Shown here one piece after another: positions 17,243-25,970 of a DNA stretch of 64,000 nucleotides (the stretch's first letter is position 1; the number at the start of each line of letters is the position of its first letter). Source of the stretch: Pedobacter suwonensis (lineage in GTDB: Bacteria > Bacteroidota > Bacteroidia > Sphingobacteriales > Sphingobacteriaceae); contig NZ_FOJM01000003.1 in the NCBI RefSeq assembly GCF_900111825.1, positions 124,001 to 188,000 on the forward strand. Direction: 5' to 3'. The position numbers and the translations under genes are program-made. The notes below the pieces were generated by a model. The model searched no databases and had not been told where the DNA came from. It saw only the letters and a program-made list of their open reading frames with translations.

Positions 17243-18910
17243 ATGAAAGTCACAGATTACATTATTTTTTTAGCCTACTTTGCCATTGTGGCAGTTTATG
17301 GCTTTTGGATTTACCATCGTAAAAAGCAGAAGCAGATGAGCAGCAAGGATTATTTTCTTGCAGAAGGTTCACTCACCTGGTGGGCCATTGGTACCTCTTT
17401 AATTGCCTCGAATATTAGTGCCGAGCAATTCGTAGCCATGAGCGGCGATGGATTTAAAATGGGATTAGCCATTTCTACTTACGAATGGATGGCAGCTGCA
17501 ACATTAGTAATTGTAGCCACATTTTTTATTCCCGTATATCTTAAAAATAAGATCTACACCATGCCACAATTCTTGAGTCAGCGTTATAATGGCACGGTAG
17601 CCATGATTATGGCTGTGTTTTGGTTGTTATTGTATGTTGTGGTAAACTTAACCTCTATCTTGTACCTTGGTGCACTCGCCGTAAGCAGTATTTCGGGTAT
17701 TGGCTTTTGGTATTGTATGATCGGCCTCGCCATTTTTTCTGTAATCATAGCGTTGGGTGGCATGAAAGTAATTGGTTACACGGATGTAATTCAGGTGGCG
17801 TTTTTAATTTTTGGCGGTTTAGCAACTACTTATCTGGCACTTAACTTGGTGAGCGACCATTTTGGTGGCCATGGCGTGTTAGATGGTCTATCGTTCTTAA
17901 GGGAAAAAGCACCCGATCATTTCCACATGATTTTCAAAAAAGATAGTGCCAATTATGCCTCATTACCAGGTATGACGGTATTGCTTGGCGGTATGTGGAT
18001 CGTGAACCTAAACTATTGGGGCTGTAACCAGTACATCACTCAACGTGCTTTAGGTGCTGATCTGAAAACGGCTAGGGCAGGTATCTTATTTGCCGCATTT
18101 TTAAAGCTTTTAATGCCATTAATTGTGGTATTACCAGGTATTGCAGTATATATGTTATATACAGAAAAAACAGGTATTGATGTAAATTCAATGATGCCGG
18201 GTGGAGAACTTCGTCCGGACAGGGCTTACCCTACTTTATTGAATATTCTGCCTACAGGCCTTAAAGGTTTATCTTTCGCGGCGTTAACCGCAGCAATTGT
18301 TGCTTCACTGGCGGGTAAAATCAATAGTATCTCTACTATTTTTACCCTTGATATTTTTAAGAAACACATTAATACGGCAGCCTCTGAAAAGAAACTGGTA
18401 GGTACCGGACGCGTAGTTGTTATTGTTGCAATGGCTATCGCAATTGCCATTTCTCCTTTCTTAGGTATTGATAAAAAAGGTGGTTTCGAATTTATTCAGG
18501 AATATACAGGTTTTGTAAGTCCTGGTATTTTTGCGATGTTTATCTTAGGCTTCTTCTGGAAAAAAACTACTTCTAATGCAGCTTTATTTGCCACTATAGG
18601 TGGTTTTGGTTTATCGGTATTACTAAAATTCTTACCAGGAATGATGGATTTATCTTTCCTTCACAATTTTGGATTTTCGGTAGCCAATGCAGATGGAGTT
18701 TATGAAATACCTTTCCTGGATAGAATGGGAATTGTATTTGTAGTTTGTATAATCGTGATGTTTGCCATCAGTATGTTCGAGAACAGCAAAGGCGATAAAT
18801 CTAATGGTTTAGAAGTAGATTCAAGCATGTTCAAAGTTCATCCTTCGTTTGCCGTTGGATCACTGATTGTATTTGGAATTTTAGTAGCGCTTTACTCTAC
18901 TTTCTGGTAA
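17243..18910 (+). CDS. Sodium/sugar symporter (SSS family), probable xylose transporter
   Basis: A 555-residue inner-membrane protein of the sodium:solute symporter family (SGLT-like), with about 14 hydrophobic segments. SLIASNISAEQFVAMSGDGF is the conserved first helix with the sodium site, and WGCNQYITQRALGA is the sugar-binding helix signature of vSGLT-like sugar carriers. Its place after xylB and xylA points to D-xylose as substrate, by context only. The 260-bp gap before it contains a hairpin at 17004-17031, so it may have its own promoter. A strong terminator follows. Confidence 0.9.
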   Translation: MKVTDYIIFLAYFAIVAVYGFWIYHRKKQKQMSSKDYFLAEGSLTWWAIGTSLIASNISAEQFVAMSGDGFKMGLAISTYEWMAAATLVIVATFFIPVYLKNKIYTMPQFLSQRYNGTVAMIMAVFWLLLYVVVNLTSILYLGALAVSSISGIGFWYCMIGLAIFSVIIALGGMKVIGYTDVIQVAFLIFGGLATTYLALNLVSDHFGGHGVLDGLSFLREKAPDHFHMIFKKDSANYASLPGMTVLLGGMWIVNLNYWGCNQYITQRALGADLKTARAGILFAAFLKLLMPLIVVLPGIAVYMLYTEKTGIDVNSMMPGGELRPDRAYPTLLNILPTGLKGLSFAALTAAIVASLAGKINSISTIFTLDIFKKHINTAASEKKLVGTGRVVVIVAMAIAIAISPFLGIDKKGGFEFIQEYTGFVSPGIFAMFILGFFWKKTTSNAALFATIGGFGLSVLLKFLPGMMDLSFLHNFGFSVANADGVYEIPFLDRMGIVFVVCIIVMFAISMFENSKGDKSNGLEVDSSMFKVHPSFAVGSLIVFGILVALYSTFW

Positions 18911-18930
18911 AATTAAAATCAATAGTATAC

Positions 18931-18966
18931 AAAAGGCTCGCGATGAAAATTGCGGGCCTTTTTTGT
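18931..18966 (+). terminator. Rho-independent terminator of the xylose cluster
   Basis: An 11-bp stem (AAAAGGCTCGC with GCGGGCCTTTT, one mismatch) is followed by TTTGTTTTT, 20 bp after the symporter stop. Confidence 0.85.
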
Positions 18967-19004
18967 TTTTCTAAATAATATTATAATAACGCTCAATTTT
19001 TCAC

Positions 19005-19345
19005 CTACCCGTAGAGACGCTGCGCTTAACTCTACGGACAGGCAGGAAAGGCGATTAATAGCAGCCCAGACGCCAGCCAAAATAGCGCTGATCCGATAAC
19101 CATAGGATGAAATGGAAGCCCGCAAGCTAAGCATGAGCGCGGACTTATAACGGAAAGCAGGACTGCAATTACCAGTCAGTATTGCAATTGTGCTTTAAAA
19201 AACAGAATAAGACTATTTAATTAACCAAACCCGGCTTACCCGGACTTAATCGAAAAATTGAACTCTGTTTAACTGAAATATTGAGTTTGAAAACCCAACT
19301 CTGTTTATTAATCCGTAGAGAGCTGCGCTTAACTCTATGGATAGA
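19005..19345. repeat. Gene-free stretch holding repeat elements
   Basis: About 430 bp between the terminator and the next gene hold no gene. Two copies of a hairpin-forming element, GTAGAGACGCTGCGCTTAAC at 19011 and GTAGAGAGCTGCGCTTAAC near 19315, each closed by CTCTACGG or CTCTATGG, flank a diverged inverted copy of the GC-rich element of 13363-13555. Short frames here are not credible. Confidence 0.5.
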
Positions 19346-19348
19346 AAA

Positions 19349-19732
19349 TTATTGTGCGCAAGGTCCGTCTGGAATTTCTTTGCTTATTTTGATCACTTTA
19401 GTAACCACCAGGGTAGAATCGAAATCGGCCGCAACGGTAGCGGTGTCGGTTTTGGTAAAATAACCTTCTAGTTCTACATATACAGGCTCATAAGGCTTTT
19501 CGAAGCCTAAATTACTGTACGATAACTCTAATTTTTTCACGCTGTCTGTAACCCAAAATTCGCGGGTATCCTCACATAGCGTAATTGATTTCATTTCAGG
19601 GCCAAATGTATACAAACCCTTTACAATTTTAAGATTGTTCTTTTCTCCCTCGGCTTTATCATTCCTGTTACAAGCTGTAGCGGCTACGCCAAGGAGCACA
19701 ACAAGTACAATTGCTTGCTTAAATAACTTCAT
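19349..19732 (-). CDS. Small lipoprotein of unknown function
   Basis: A 127-residue protein with a lipoprotein signal peptide: KLFKQAIVLVVLLGVAATAC ends in a lipobox with the acylated Cys. The mature part starts NRNDKAEGEK, is rich in beta strands and contains KSITLCEDTREFWVTDSV and YVELEGYFTKTDTATV, reminiscent of small NlpE/META-like copper- or envelope-associated lipoproteins, but the match is only in style. It overlaps nothing and starts one base from the stop of the permease gene at 19734, so the two are likely co-transcribed, with the permease first. Confidence 0.75.
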   Translation of the reverse strand: MKLFKQAIVLVVLLGVAATACNRNDKAEGEKNNLKIVKGLYTFGPEMKSITLCEDTREFWVTDSVKKLELSYSNLGFEKPYEPVYVELEGYFTKTDTATVAADFDSTLVVTKVIKISKEIPDGPCAQ

Positions 19733-19733
19733 T

Positions 19734-20969
19734 TTATATCGTTTGATTAATTTGATCTATCTTTTTAACGCTTAAATTGGATGACAAAGCGGATGCCAAA
19801 AATGAGAAGATACCTACCGTAATAAAAACTAATACAAAATCTTTCCATTTTAATGCAATCGGATAAGAACTTACCAATGTTTTATTTACTTCATCGCCCA
19901 TTTTAATCAATCCATAGGTATGTTGAAAATAATAAAATATAATTCCTATGATTAGCCCCAATACACAGCCAGACATGGTAATCATCATGCCCTCAAATAA
20001 AAATATACGTTTGATTAATTTCTTTCCTGCGCCTAAACTGCTTAGAATGGCAACATCCTTTACCTTATCGATTACTAACATGGTTAACGACCCTATGATA
20101 TTAAATATAGCAATAATCAGGATAAAAGTAAGGATAATATACACGGCCCATTTCTCGGTATTTAAAATATGGTAGAGTGACTTATTTTGTTCGGCCTGAT
20201 TTCTGACTTCATAATCTTTACCGGCCTTTTCGATTATTTCATCTTTAAAATCATCTACATCAACACCTGGTTGCAGATTAATTTCGATAGCAGATACATT
20301 TTTATCTTCCCCAAGCAGCTCACGTGCAAAATCGAGTGGAACAATAATCCCATTGTCGAAATCTTGTTGCACTTCGAAAACACCGCTAACCCGGATATTT
20401 TTGACCACAAAATCATCAGCTGGATTGATCGTATTTACAGCGATATCCTTTTTTGGCGAATAAATTTCCAGCTCGGTAAAAGGATCAACTGTATTAACAG
20501 CCAAATAACTTTGTAATGCAGAACCGATTACCGCATTATCACCGCTTTTGTTATGCAATATAAAACGGCCTTCCTTAATGGTACTGTCTAGTTTTGTGTT
20601 CTTTAAGTAATCTAAACTTACCCCTTTTACCATTCCCACAGCCTGCTTATTGTTGTATTTCAACAATGCATTTTCCTGCAGCACTTCGGTAAAAGCCGCC
20701 ACATCTTTATTTTTTCTAAGCTGATTAAAATAACCTGTATTCGGATCAAAAGTCTTCCCCTTAGCTGGTGTAATCGCAATTTGCGGCGTAATGGTATCAA
20801 ACATATTCAGCACCACGGTTTCTAACCCGTTAAAAACCGACAAGATAATAATCAAAGCTGCGCTGCCAACCATTACGCCTACCATTGATATGCCCGAAAT
20901 CAGATTAATGGCATTGGTTGACTTTTTGGCAAAAAGATACCTTTTGGCAATGTAAAACGATGTATTCAC
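19734..20969 (-). CDS. FtsX/LolE-like ABC transporter permease
   Basis: A protein of about 411 residues with an N-terminal membrane helix (INLISGISMVGVMVGSAALIIILSVFNG), a large periplasmic MacB-like domain, then three C-terminal helices beginning WAVYIILTFILIIAIFNIIGS. LSSLGAGKKLIKRIFLFEG is the coupling-helix motif of LolC/LolE-type permeases, which extract lipoproteins or work with a MacB-type ATPase. No ATPase gene is adjacent. The GTG at 20969 (MNTSFYIAKRYLF) is preferred: the in-frame ATG at 21047 adds 26 residues translated from a TAAGATG-type repeat. It is followed directly by a lipoprotein gene, consistent with envelope function. Confidence 0.85.
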   Translation of the reverse strand: MNTSFYIAKRYLFAKKSTNAINLISGISMVGVMVGSAALIIILSVFNGLETVVLNMFDTITPQIAITPAKGKTFDPNTGYFNQLRKNKDVAAFTEVLQENALLKYNNKQAVGMVKGVSLDYLKNTKLDSTIKEGRFILHNKSGDNAVIGSALQSYLAVNTVDPFTELEIYSPKKDIAVNTINPADDFVVKNIRVSGVFEVQQDFDNGIIVPLDFARELLGEDKNVSAIEINLQPGVDVDDFKDEIIEKAGKDYEVRNQAEQNKSLYHILNTEKWAVYIILTFILIIAIFNIIGSLTMLVIDKVKDVAILSSLGAGKKLIKRIFLFEGMMITMSGCVLGLIIGIIFYYFQHTYGLIKMGDEVNKTLVSSYPIALKWKDFVLVFITVGIFSFLASALSSNLSVKKIDQINQTI

Positions 20970-20984
20970 AGCAGTAAATATAGT

Positions 20985-21057
20985 TAAAATGTAAGATGCA
21001 ATGATGTAAGATGGAATATACGAGCGGGTTATTACATCATCCCCCATCCATTACACA
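20985..21057. repeat. Short-period repeat (TAAGATG/ATGATG type)
   Basis: TAAGATG occurs twice, interleaved with AATGATG, and the right half (TTACATCATCC, ATCCATTACACA) repeats it in inverted form. It lies upstream of the likely GTG start of the permease and creates a false in-frame extension. Confidence 0.5.
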
Positions 21058-21064
21058 TTTCACC

Positions 21065-21703
21065 TTAAAAAAACGGGTTATGTTGTTTTTCAAAACCAAT
21101 GCTCGTTGCTGGTCCGTGGCCAGGATAAACTTTGGTTTCATCAGGTAAGACAAAAAGTTTATCAGAAATGTTTTGAATTAATTGCTGATGGTTGCCGCCT
21201 GGCAAATCAGTACGCCCGATACTGCCATAAAAAAGCACATCGCCGCCTATTAACATATGATCAGCCGCACTGTAAAAACAAAGGTGTGCCGGCGAATGTC
21301 CTGGAGCAAAAATCAGTTCCAGTTTGCTATTACCAAAAGAAATCGTCCCTGTTTCAGGCAAAAAGGTATCTGGCAAAGGAGACACTTCATAACGGGTAAA
21401 GCCCATTGATGGTGCATAGCCCGGAACGGCATTTAAAACCGGCAATTCACCTTCATGAAACTGTGGTTTTAAACCATAGGTTTCAGCCACAAATTTATTG
21501 CCGAAAACATGATCAAGATGGCAATGTGTATTAAGCAACAAAACAGGATTCAATTCTTCCTGTTTAATGAAAGCGGCCAATTCATTTTGCTCAAAACCTT
21601 CGTACATACCTGGATCAATAATGGCGCATTCCTTTGTTTCATCATAAAGCACATAGGTATTTTCGCTGTAAGCGTTAAAAGTGAAGGTTTTTACTGTAAT
21701 CAT
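21065..21703 (-). CDS. Metallo-beta-lactamase fold hydrolase (glyoxalase II-like)
   Basis: A 212-residue cytoplasmic enzyme with the MBL zinc motif NTHCHLDHVFG (HxHxDH) at about residue 60, then the later His in FAPGHSPAHL, Asp in MLIGGDVLFYGSIGRTD and the final His in VYPGHGPAT. This order and length match the YcbL/hydroxyacylglutathione-hydrolase-like group, often annotated as glyoxalase II-like thioester hydrolases. Pedobacter-type bacteria generally lack glutathione, so the true substrate may be another thioester. It is followed upstream by gldD in the same direction, 43 bp apart. Confidence 0.9.
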   Translation of the reverse strand: MITVKTFTFNAYSENTYVLYDETKECAIIDPGMYEGFEQNELAAFIKQEELNPVLLLNTHCHLDHVFGNKFVAETYGLKPQFHEGELPVLNAVPGYAPSMGFTRYEVSPLPDTFLPETGTISFGNSKLELIFAPGHSPAHLCFYSAADHMLIGGDVLFYGSIGRTDLPGGNHQQLIQNISDKLFVLPDETKVYPGHGPATSIGFEKQHNPFF

Positions 21704-21746
21704 AAGTATTTAGAAAAAATCTGTTCAAAGGAACAGAAATAATAAA

Positions 21747-22334
21747 CTAATTTTTCCACCTGAAAGTAGAAATCAAGGTATCGATATCTTTTTTAATAAA
21801 TTTAACAACGGGTTCAATAGAATCGTATTGTGGGCGTTCATTAAAGTATAAAGCTCCTCTAAAGTAATGTTTAGCACTATCTGTTAAAAAAAACTGAACG
21901 GAAGATGCCGTATTCCCTTCAATGGCATAGTAAATGCCATAAACGTTATGGTCAGGGTAATTAATCATTTTTTGATCTATCGCACTTGCTTTTATGGTGT
22001 GTTTAAAGGCAAGCTTCCTGGCATCTTCCACCATTTCATCATACTCACTTTTACCTGAAACATCATAATAAGTTAAATGCAGAAAGCCGTTAAATTGTTT
22101 AAAGTGCAAATTGTACCAGTTTTTTTGAGCATCGCGGCTTTGATCTTGCTCTACCGTAGCATAACTCGGGTATTTAAACGTAAAGGGAACTGCTTTGGTA
22201 AATGTGGTATAATCTTTCTTAGGGAATACAATCCTGAAATAGGCTTTTGGTTTCGGGCTGTAATCGCGGTTTTGACAAGCTGTTACGCATAAAAGCAGTG
22301 CAAAGAGTAAAAAAATCAACTGGTTTACTTTCAT
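21747..22334 (-). CDS. gldD: Gliding motility lipoprotein GldD
   Basis: A 195-residue lipoprotein with the signal and lipobox VNQLIFLLFALLLCVTAC. The mature part starts QNRDYSPKPKAYFRIVFPKKDY, the characteristic opening of GldD, followed by VPFTFKYPSYATVE and a conserved C-terminal region ending KKDIDTLISTFRWKN. GldD is required for gliding in Flavobacterium and is linked to the type 9 secretion machinery, although it also occurs in non-gliding relatives. Other gld genes are not in the window. Its neighbours aroE (upstream) and the MBL hydrolase (downstream) are on the same strand. Confidence 0.92.
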   Translation of the reverse strand: MKVNQLIFLLFALLLCVTACQNRDYSPKPKAYFRIVFPKKDYTTFTKAVPFTFKYPSYATVEQDQSRDAQKNWYNLHFKQFNGFLHLTYYDVSGKSEYDEMVEDARKLAFKHTIKASAIDQKMINYPDHNVYGIYYAIEGNTASSVQFFLTDSAKHYFRGALYFNERPQYDSIEPVVKFIKKDIDTLISTFRWKN

Positions 22335-22381
22335 TCCTCAAAAAATCTGCTTACTGGTTAACAGGATAAAGATAAGCTAAA

Positions 22382-23125
22382 TTATTTATTCCAGATGGCC
22401 CAGGCTTTTTCAGCTTGCTGATGCAACATTTCAAGTCCGTTTTTTGTTCTTGCACCGCCAGCAGCAGCCTTAACCAGAAATGCAGTTTCGAGTGGGTTAT
22501 AAACCAGGTCGTAAGCCAGGTGTTCAGGCCCGATTAAACTGTAATCAATATCCGGAAAGGTATCTACATTTGGCGACATGCCCAACGGCGTGGTATTGAT
22601 TAATAATTTATGCGAATCCAAAATTTCTGGTGTAATCTCCGAATATAATATGTTTCCTGCAGTTGCCTTACGCACCACTGTCTGGTATTCGATATTCAAC
22701 TTTTCCAAAACATACTTTACCGCTTTTGCTGCGCCACCATCGCCAAAAACAAGCGCTTTGTTATGTTGCGGTCCTAACAGTGGTTTTAGCGATTCTTCAA
22801 AGCCATAAGCATCGGTATTATAACCTTTTAAATAGCTTTCACCTTCAAAGCTTCTGATTGAAATACAATTTACAGCACCAATTTTTTCTGCAGCTTCATC
22901 TACTTCATTTAAATAACACAGCACATTAACCTTATGCGGAATGGTTACATTAAGGCCAAAAAGTGATGGATTTTCACTCAGCAGGTCAGGCAACGATTTT
23001 ATATCTGCGATCGGGAAAAGCTCATATTGATGATCGGTAATGCCTTCATTTTGAAATTTTTCCGTGAAATATTTTTTTGAGAACGAGTGAGAAAGTGGGT
23101 AACCGATTAAACCGTATGTTTTCAT
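22382..23125 (-). CDS. aroE: Shikimate dehydrogenase
   Basis: A 247-residue enzyme reducing 3-dehydroshikimate to shikimate with NADPH in aromatic amino acid synthesis. The substrate Ser pair is in GYPLSHSFSKKYF, the catalytic Lys in NVTIPHKVNVL and the Asp in YNTDAYGFEESL. The nucleotide loop is FGDGGAAKAVKYVL. The length is slightly short (E. coli AroE has 272) but all motifs are present. It lies in a long minus-strand run with the ComA-like gene upstream and gldD downstream. Confidence 0.95.
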   Translation of the reverse strand: MKTYGLIGYPLSHSFSKKYFTEKFQNEGITDHQYELFPIADIKSLPDLLSENPSLFGLNVTIPHKVNVLCYLNEVDEAAEKIGAVNCISIRSFEGESYLKGYNTDAYGFEESLKPLLGPQHNKALVFGDGGAAKAVKYVLEKLNIEYQTVVRKATAGNILYSEITPEILDSHKLLINTTPLGMSPNVDTFPDIDYSLIGPEHLAYDLVYNPLETAFLVKAAAGGARTKNGLEMLHQQAEKAWAIWNK

Positions 23126-23209
23126 ATTGATATAACAAGCAAACCTTACAGGCTTTTGAAACCTGTAAGATTTATTTAACTATGCGCCTCGCAATGACGA
23201 ATTTTGTCT

Positions 23210-23977
23210 TTATTTTACCTTATTCAGGAAATAATCGAAAGTATCACCACGTAATCCTAAACGAATGGTTTCCAGCGGAATTACTTCTGCCGGGGCAATA
23301 TTACCCAGGTTTACATTACTGCCAATCAACTTAATGAACCAAACCTGTTGTTCTTTTTGAGGAGCTTCCCAGATAATGGTTTCTTCCGGAATCTGCGTTA
23401 AAATTTCATCAACCAATCCTTCGCGTACTTCACCGCTTCCACGGTAAATACCAACGTTACCACCTTCGCGGGCCTCTGCAATTACTTTCCATGAGCCTGC
23501 CTCAATTTCGGCCTGCATTAATTTGATCCACTTGTAAGGGGCAAATATTTTAGCGGCATCTTTACTGCCTACTTCAGAAATAACGGTAACCTGTTTAGCC
23601 AGTTCGCTAATGAATCCACATTTTTTGTCGTGCTCAATTTCGATAGACCCATCAGATACTTCTGCATATTCCATTCCGTATTGATCTAAAACACGCTGGT
23701 AATCTGAAAACTGGTTACGGATAATAAAAGCTTCAAATAATGTTCCACCAAAATAGGTAGGAATGCCTGCGCTTTTATATAAAGCCAGTTTTTCTTTAAG
23801 GTTTGGCGTAACATGCGATGTTGCCCAACCTAATTTTACAATATCTGTATGTATGCCGGCAACTTCAATAAAATCTTCAACCTGGCGTAGGCTCAATCCC
23901 TTATCCATAACCATTGTTAAGCCCTTTTGGCGCGGTTTAGTCGGACGTTCGGGAACGTTTAATAAAGGATAATTCAT
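23210..23977 (-). CDS. ComA-family protein (phosphosulfolactate synthase-like)
   Basis: A 255-residue TIM-barrel protein matching the ComA family (PF02679): RPTKPRQKGLTMVMDKGLS, VDIVKLGW-type strand (HTDIVKLGWATSH), GIPTYFGGTLFEAFI and EAREGGNVGIYRG. ComA adds sulfite to phosphoenolpyruvate in coenzyme M synthesis in methanogens. No comB, comC or other coenzyme M gene is here, and a homologous plant protein (HSA32) is a heat-stress factor, so the true reaction in this organism is open. A sulfolactate or sulfonate role is only a possibility. Neighbours are aroE and a TPR protein on the same strand. Confidence 0.85.
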   Translation of the reverse strand: MNYPLLNVPERPTKPRQKGLTMVMDKGLSLRQVEDFIEVAGIHTDIVKLGWATSHVTPNLKEKLALYKSAGIPTYFGGTLFEAFIIRNQFSDYQRVLDQYGMEYAEVSDGSIEIEHDKKCGFISELAKQVTVISEVGSKDAAKIFAPYKWIKLMQAEIEAGSWKVIAEAREGGNVGIYRGSGEVREGLVDEILTQIPEETIIWEAPQKEQQVWFIKLIGSNVNLGNIAPAEVIPLETIRLGLRGDTFDYFLNKVK

Positions 23978-24037
23978 ATGCGTACAAAAGTGAAAAAAAT
24001 TTTCAGATTTATTTGTTAAATTTTTCTCACAAGGTCG

Positions 24038-25441
24038 TTACCTTATATATCTGTTTATAACACTCAAAATGGCACTATTATCCTGTAATTGCGGTAGGTA
24101 TTCAAACAAAATATAATGTTTATCTGGGTCGGTTGTTAAAGCGGTTTCCAAGTAACCCAATGCATCAGCATAGTTTCCTATGGCGAAAAGATAGGCTACC
24201 ATCCTATAATACAGTTCTGCAGCTTCAGGGTTATTTTTAATTGCCTCCGCCATTGTTTCCGCTGCTTCACGCAATTTTCCCTGTTCATAGAGCACAGTAC
24301 TAAAATCCAGCCAGGCTTCAACATCCAAAGGATTAAACTCCAGTACTTTTTCATATGCTTCGATCGACTCATCAATCTGGCCCAGCTTATAATAAGCATC
24401 GGCCATGGCGAACCAGAAATCTGCATTCTCCGCTTCCAGGTCTATCGCTTTTTTATAAAAGTGTAATGATTCGAAATAACGTTCCTCAAAATTAAGTGTA
24501 ACCCCGATCCCAAACCAGGCATCAGCCATTTTAGGATCCATTTTTACCGATTTTTTATAGTAAGAACGGGCCTCATCCATTTTCTCCAGTTTCTCGTAAC
24601 ATTCGCCAATGGCACAATAAGTATCGGCATTGGGCTGTTCGTACTCAAAAGTCTGTTTATAAACTTCTATCGCCTCATCATATTTATCAAGCTGCACCAG
24701 CGCATTTCCTTTGTTAAAATAGGCTGAACTGAAATCTTCTTTAATCAAGATGGCATAGTCATAAGCATCAATCGCTTTTTCGAAAAGATTTAACTTATGG
24801 AAACTATTGCCCAGATTGTACCAGGCCGCATAAGAATATGGATCAGTATCAATATATTGCTGATAAAATTTGATACTTTCTTCTTGTTTGTCTAACACAT
24901 CATAACAGAAAGCAAGCTCATACAAACCATCCTGGTTTTCCATATTCTGCTCTAAGCTAAGCTTGATATAGGTAATGGCACTTTCATAATCGCCCATACT
25001 CTGGTAAACATAAGCCATCTGCAATAATATCTCATCCGTACTTTCGGCCAGTCCCAAAGCTTTTTCATAATTTTCCAAAGCCTCGTCAAAACGTTCGGTA
25101 TTCTGAAAAATATTACCGCGGAGCAGATAAATATCTGGTTCTGATGGTTCTAAAAGCTCAGCTTTTTGCAAAGCGATAAAAGCCTTTTCGCTATTGTTCG
25201 TTAAGATGTAAAGGTGAGCCTGTTTAATTAAAAAAATTGTGGCATAAGGGTGTTGACTGATTGCAAAATCAACTACCTGCAAAGCTTTGACCGGATCATT
25301 TTTCTCAATGTAAAAATCTACAATGTATTCGAATGCCCCTGCATCGAAAAAATACTGATCCTGGTTCCGCAGCATTTCTTCGTAACGTTCTACTGAACGT
25401 TGTGCATCTTCGTTGGATTCAAAAAAGAATTCTTCTTCCAT
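24038..25441 (-). CDS. Tetratricopeptide repeat protein
   Basis: A 467-residue soluble acidic protein made almost entirely of TPR units, about 12 of them, recognisable by repeated A-x-x-x-Y/F-x-x-A-x-x-x-x-P patterns such as AWYNLGNSFHKLNLFEKAID and AYFNKGNALVQLDKYDEAIE. There is no signal peptide or membrane segment, so it is likely a cytoplasmic protein-protein scaffold. It begins MEEEFFFESNEDAQRSVERY. It lies upstream of the ComA-like gene with about 60 bp between them. Partners cannot be inferred. Confidence 0.9.
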   Translation of the reverse strand: MEEEFFFESNEDAQRSVERYEEMLRNQDQYFFDAGAFEYIVDFYIEKNDPVKALQVVDFAISQHPYATIFLIKQAHLYILTNNSEKAFIALQKAELLEPSEPDIYLLRGNIFQNTERFDEALENYEKALGLAESTDEILLQMAYVYQSMGDYESAITYIKLSLEQNMENQDGLYELAFCYDVLDKQEESIKFYQQYIDTDPYSYAAWYNLGNSFHKLNLFEKAIDAYDYAILIKEDFSSAYFNKGNALVQLDKYDEAIEVYKQTFEYEQPNADTYCAIGECYEKLEKMDEARSYYKKSVKMDPKMADAWFGIGVTLNFEERYFESLHFYKKAIDLEAENADFWFAMADAYYKLGQIDESIEAYEKVLEFNPLDVEAWLDFSTVLYEQGKLREAAETMAEAIKNNPEAAELYYRMVAYLFAIGNYADALGYLETALTTDPDKHYILFEYLPQLQDNSAILSVINRYIR

Positions 25442-25689
25442 ATATTATACTATTAAAGAACCGTGCCAATAAGCAGAAAAACACATTATAATTTTAGCAA
25501 TTTTAATTATCCGTTTTTAAAATAATTATTAACATCAATAGCCGCAAAAGCGCTAAACAGCTGAATATAAAGCCTGTTAACTATAGTTAAGATGTGTGGA
25601 TAATCGATAGATTTGTTGCAACATCGCGGTTCCTTTTCCCTTCTTCCACAAAAATACTATAAATTTATGGCATATACTAATGAAGAGGG
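25442..25689. other. AT-rich gap with no recognised feature
   Basis: Between the TPR gene start and the possible pseudogene at 25690 I see no gene, RNA or clear repeat; it may hold the promoter of the TPR gene. Confidence 0.4.
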
Positions 25690-25817
25690 ATGAAAGGATT
25701 AACCGTGTTTGCCCTGTTTTTGTCTGCTTTATTATAAGGGGATTTGCTCAAAGCGATGAAGAAACCAGGACTGGCAAACCGTTTACGTTATTGATACGGG
25801 GGAAAAATAGGCTGTAA
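25690..25817 (+). pseudogene. Possible frameshifted remnant of a small exported protein
   Basis: An ATG at 25690 opens MKGLTVFALFLSALL, a good signal-peptide start, then hits TAA. In another frame from about 25728 the sequence continues FIIRGFAQSDEETRTGKPF and stops at 25817. Joined by a one-base shift it would read as signal peptide, FAQ cleavage site and a short mature tail of about 20 residues. There is no match to a known family, so this could be chance. Confidence 0.3.
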
Positions 25818-25863
25818 ATAGATCTTGTATAATCCTAGGAGTTACTGCATATCAATAAAAAAA

Positions 25864-25952
25864 GTCGTCATCTCGACTGAAACGCAGTGGAATGGAGAGA
25901 TCTATCAAACACAGATTTCTCCACTTCGTTGCACTCCGGTCGAAATGACGAC
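25864..25952. repeat. Dispersed inverted repeat with GTCGTCAT...ATGACGAC ends
   Basis: Ends GTCGTCATCTCGAC and GTCGAAATGACGAC pair over 14 positions with one mismatch. Inner arms GGAGAGATCT / AGATTTCTCC also pair. It is placed 18 bp after the aminopeptidase stop, and is the closest relative of the element at 304-398. Confidence 0.7.
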
Positions 25953-25970
25953 CTGCTGGAGGAATAAGAA

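Noticed and set aside
18919-19134. Short minus-strand frame after the sugar symporter
   Set aside because: It begins inside a repeat element and ends within the terminator region of the xylose cluster.
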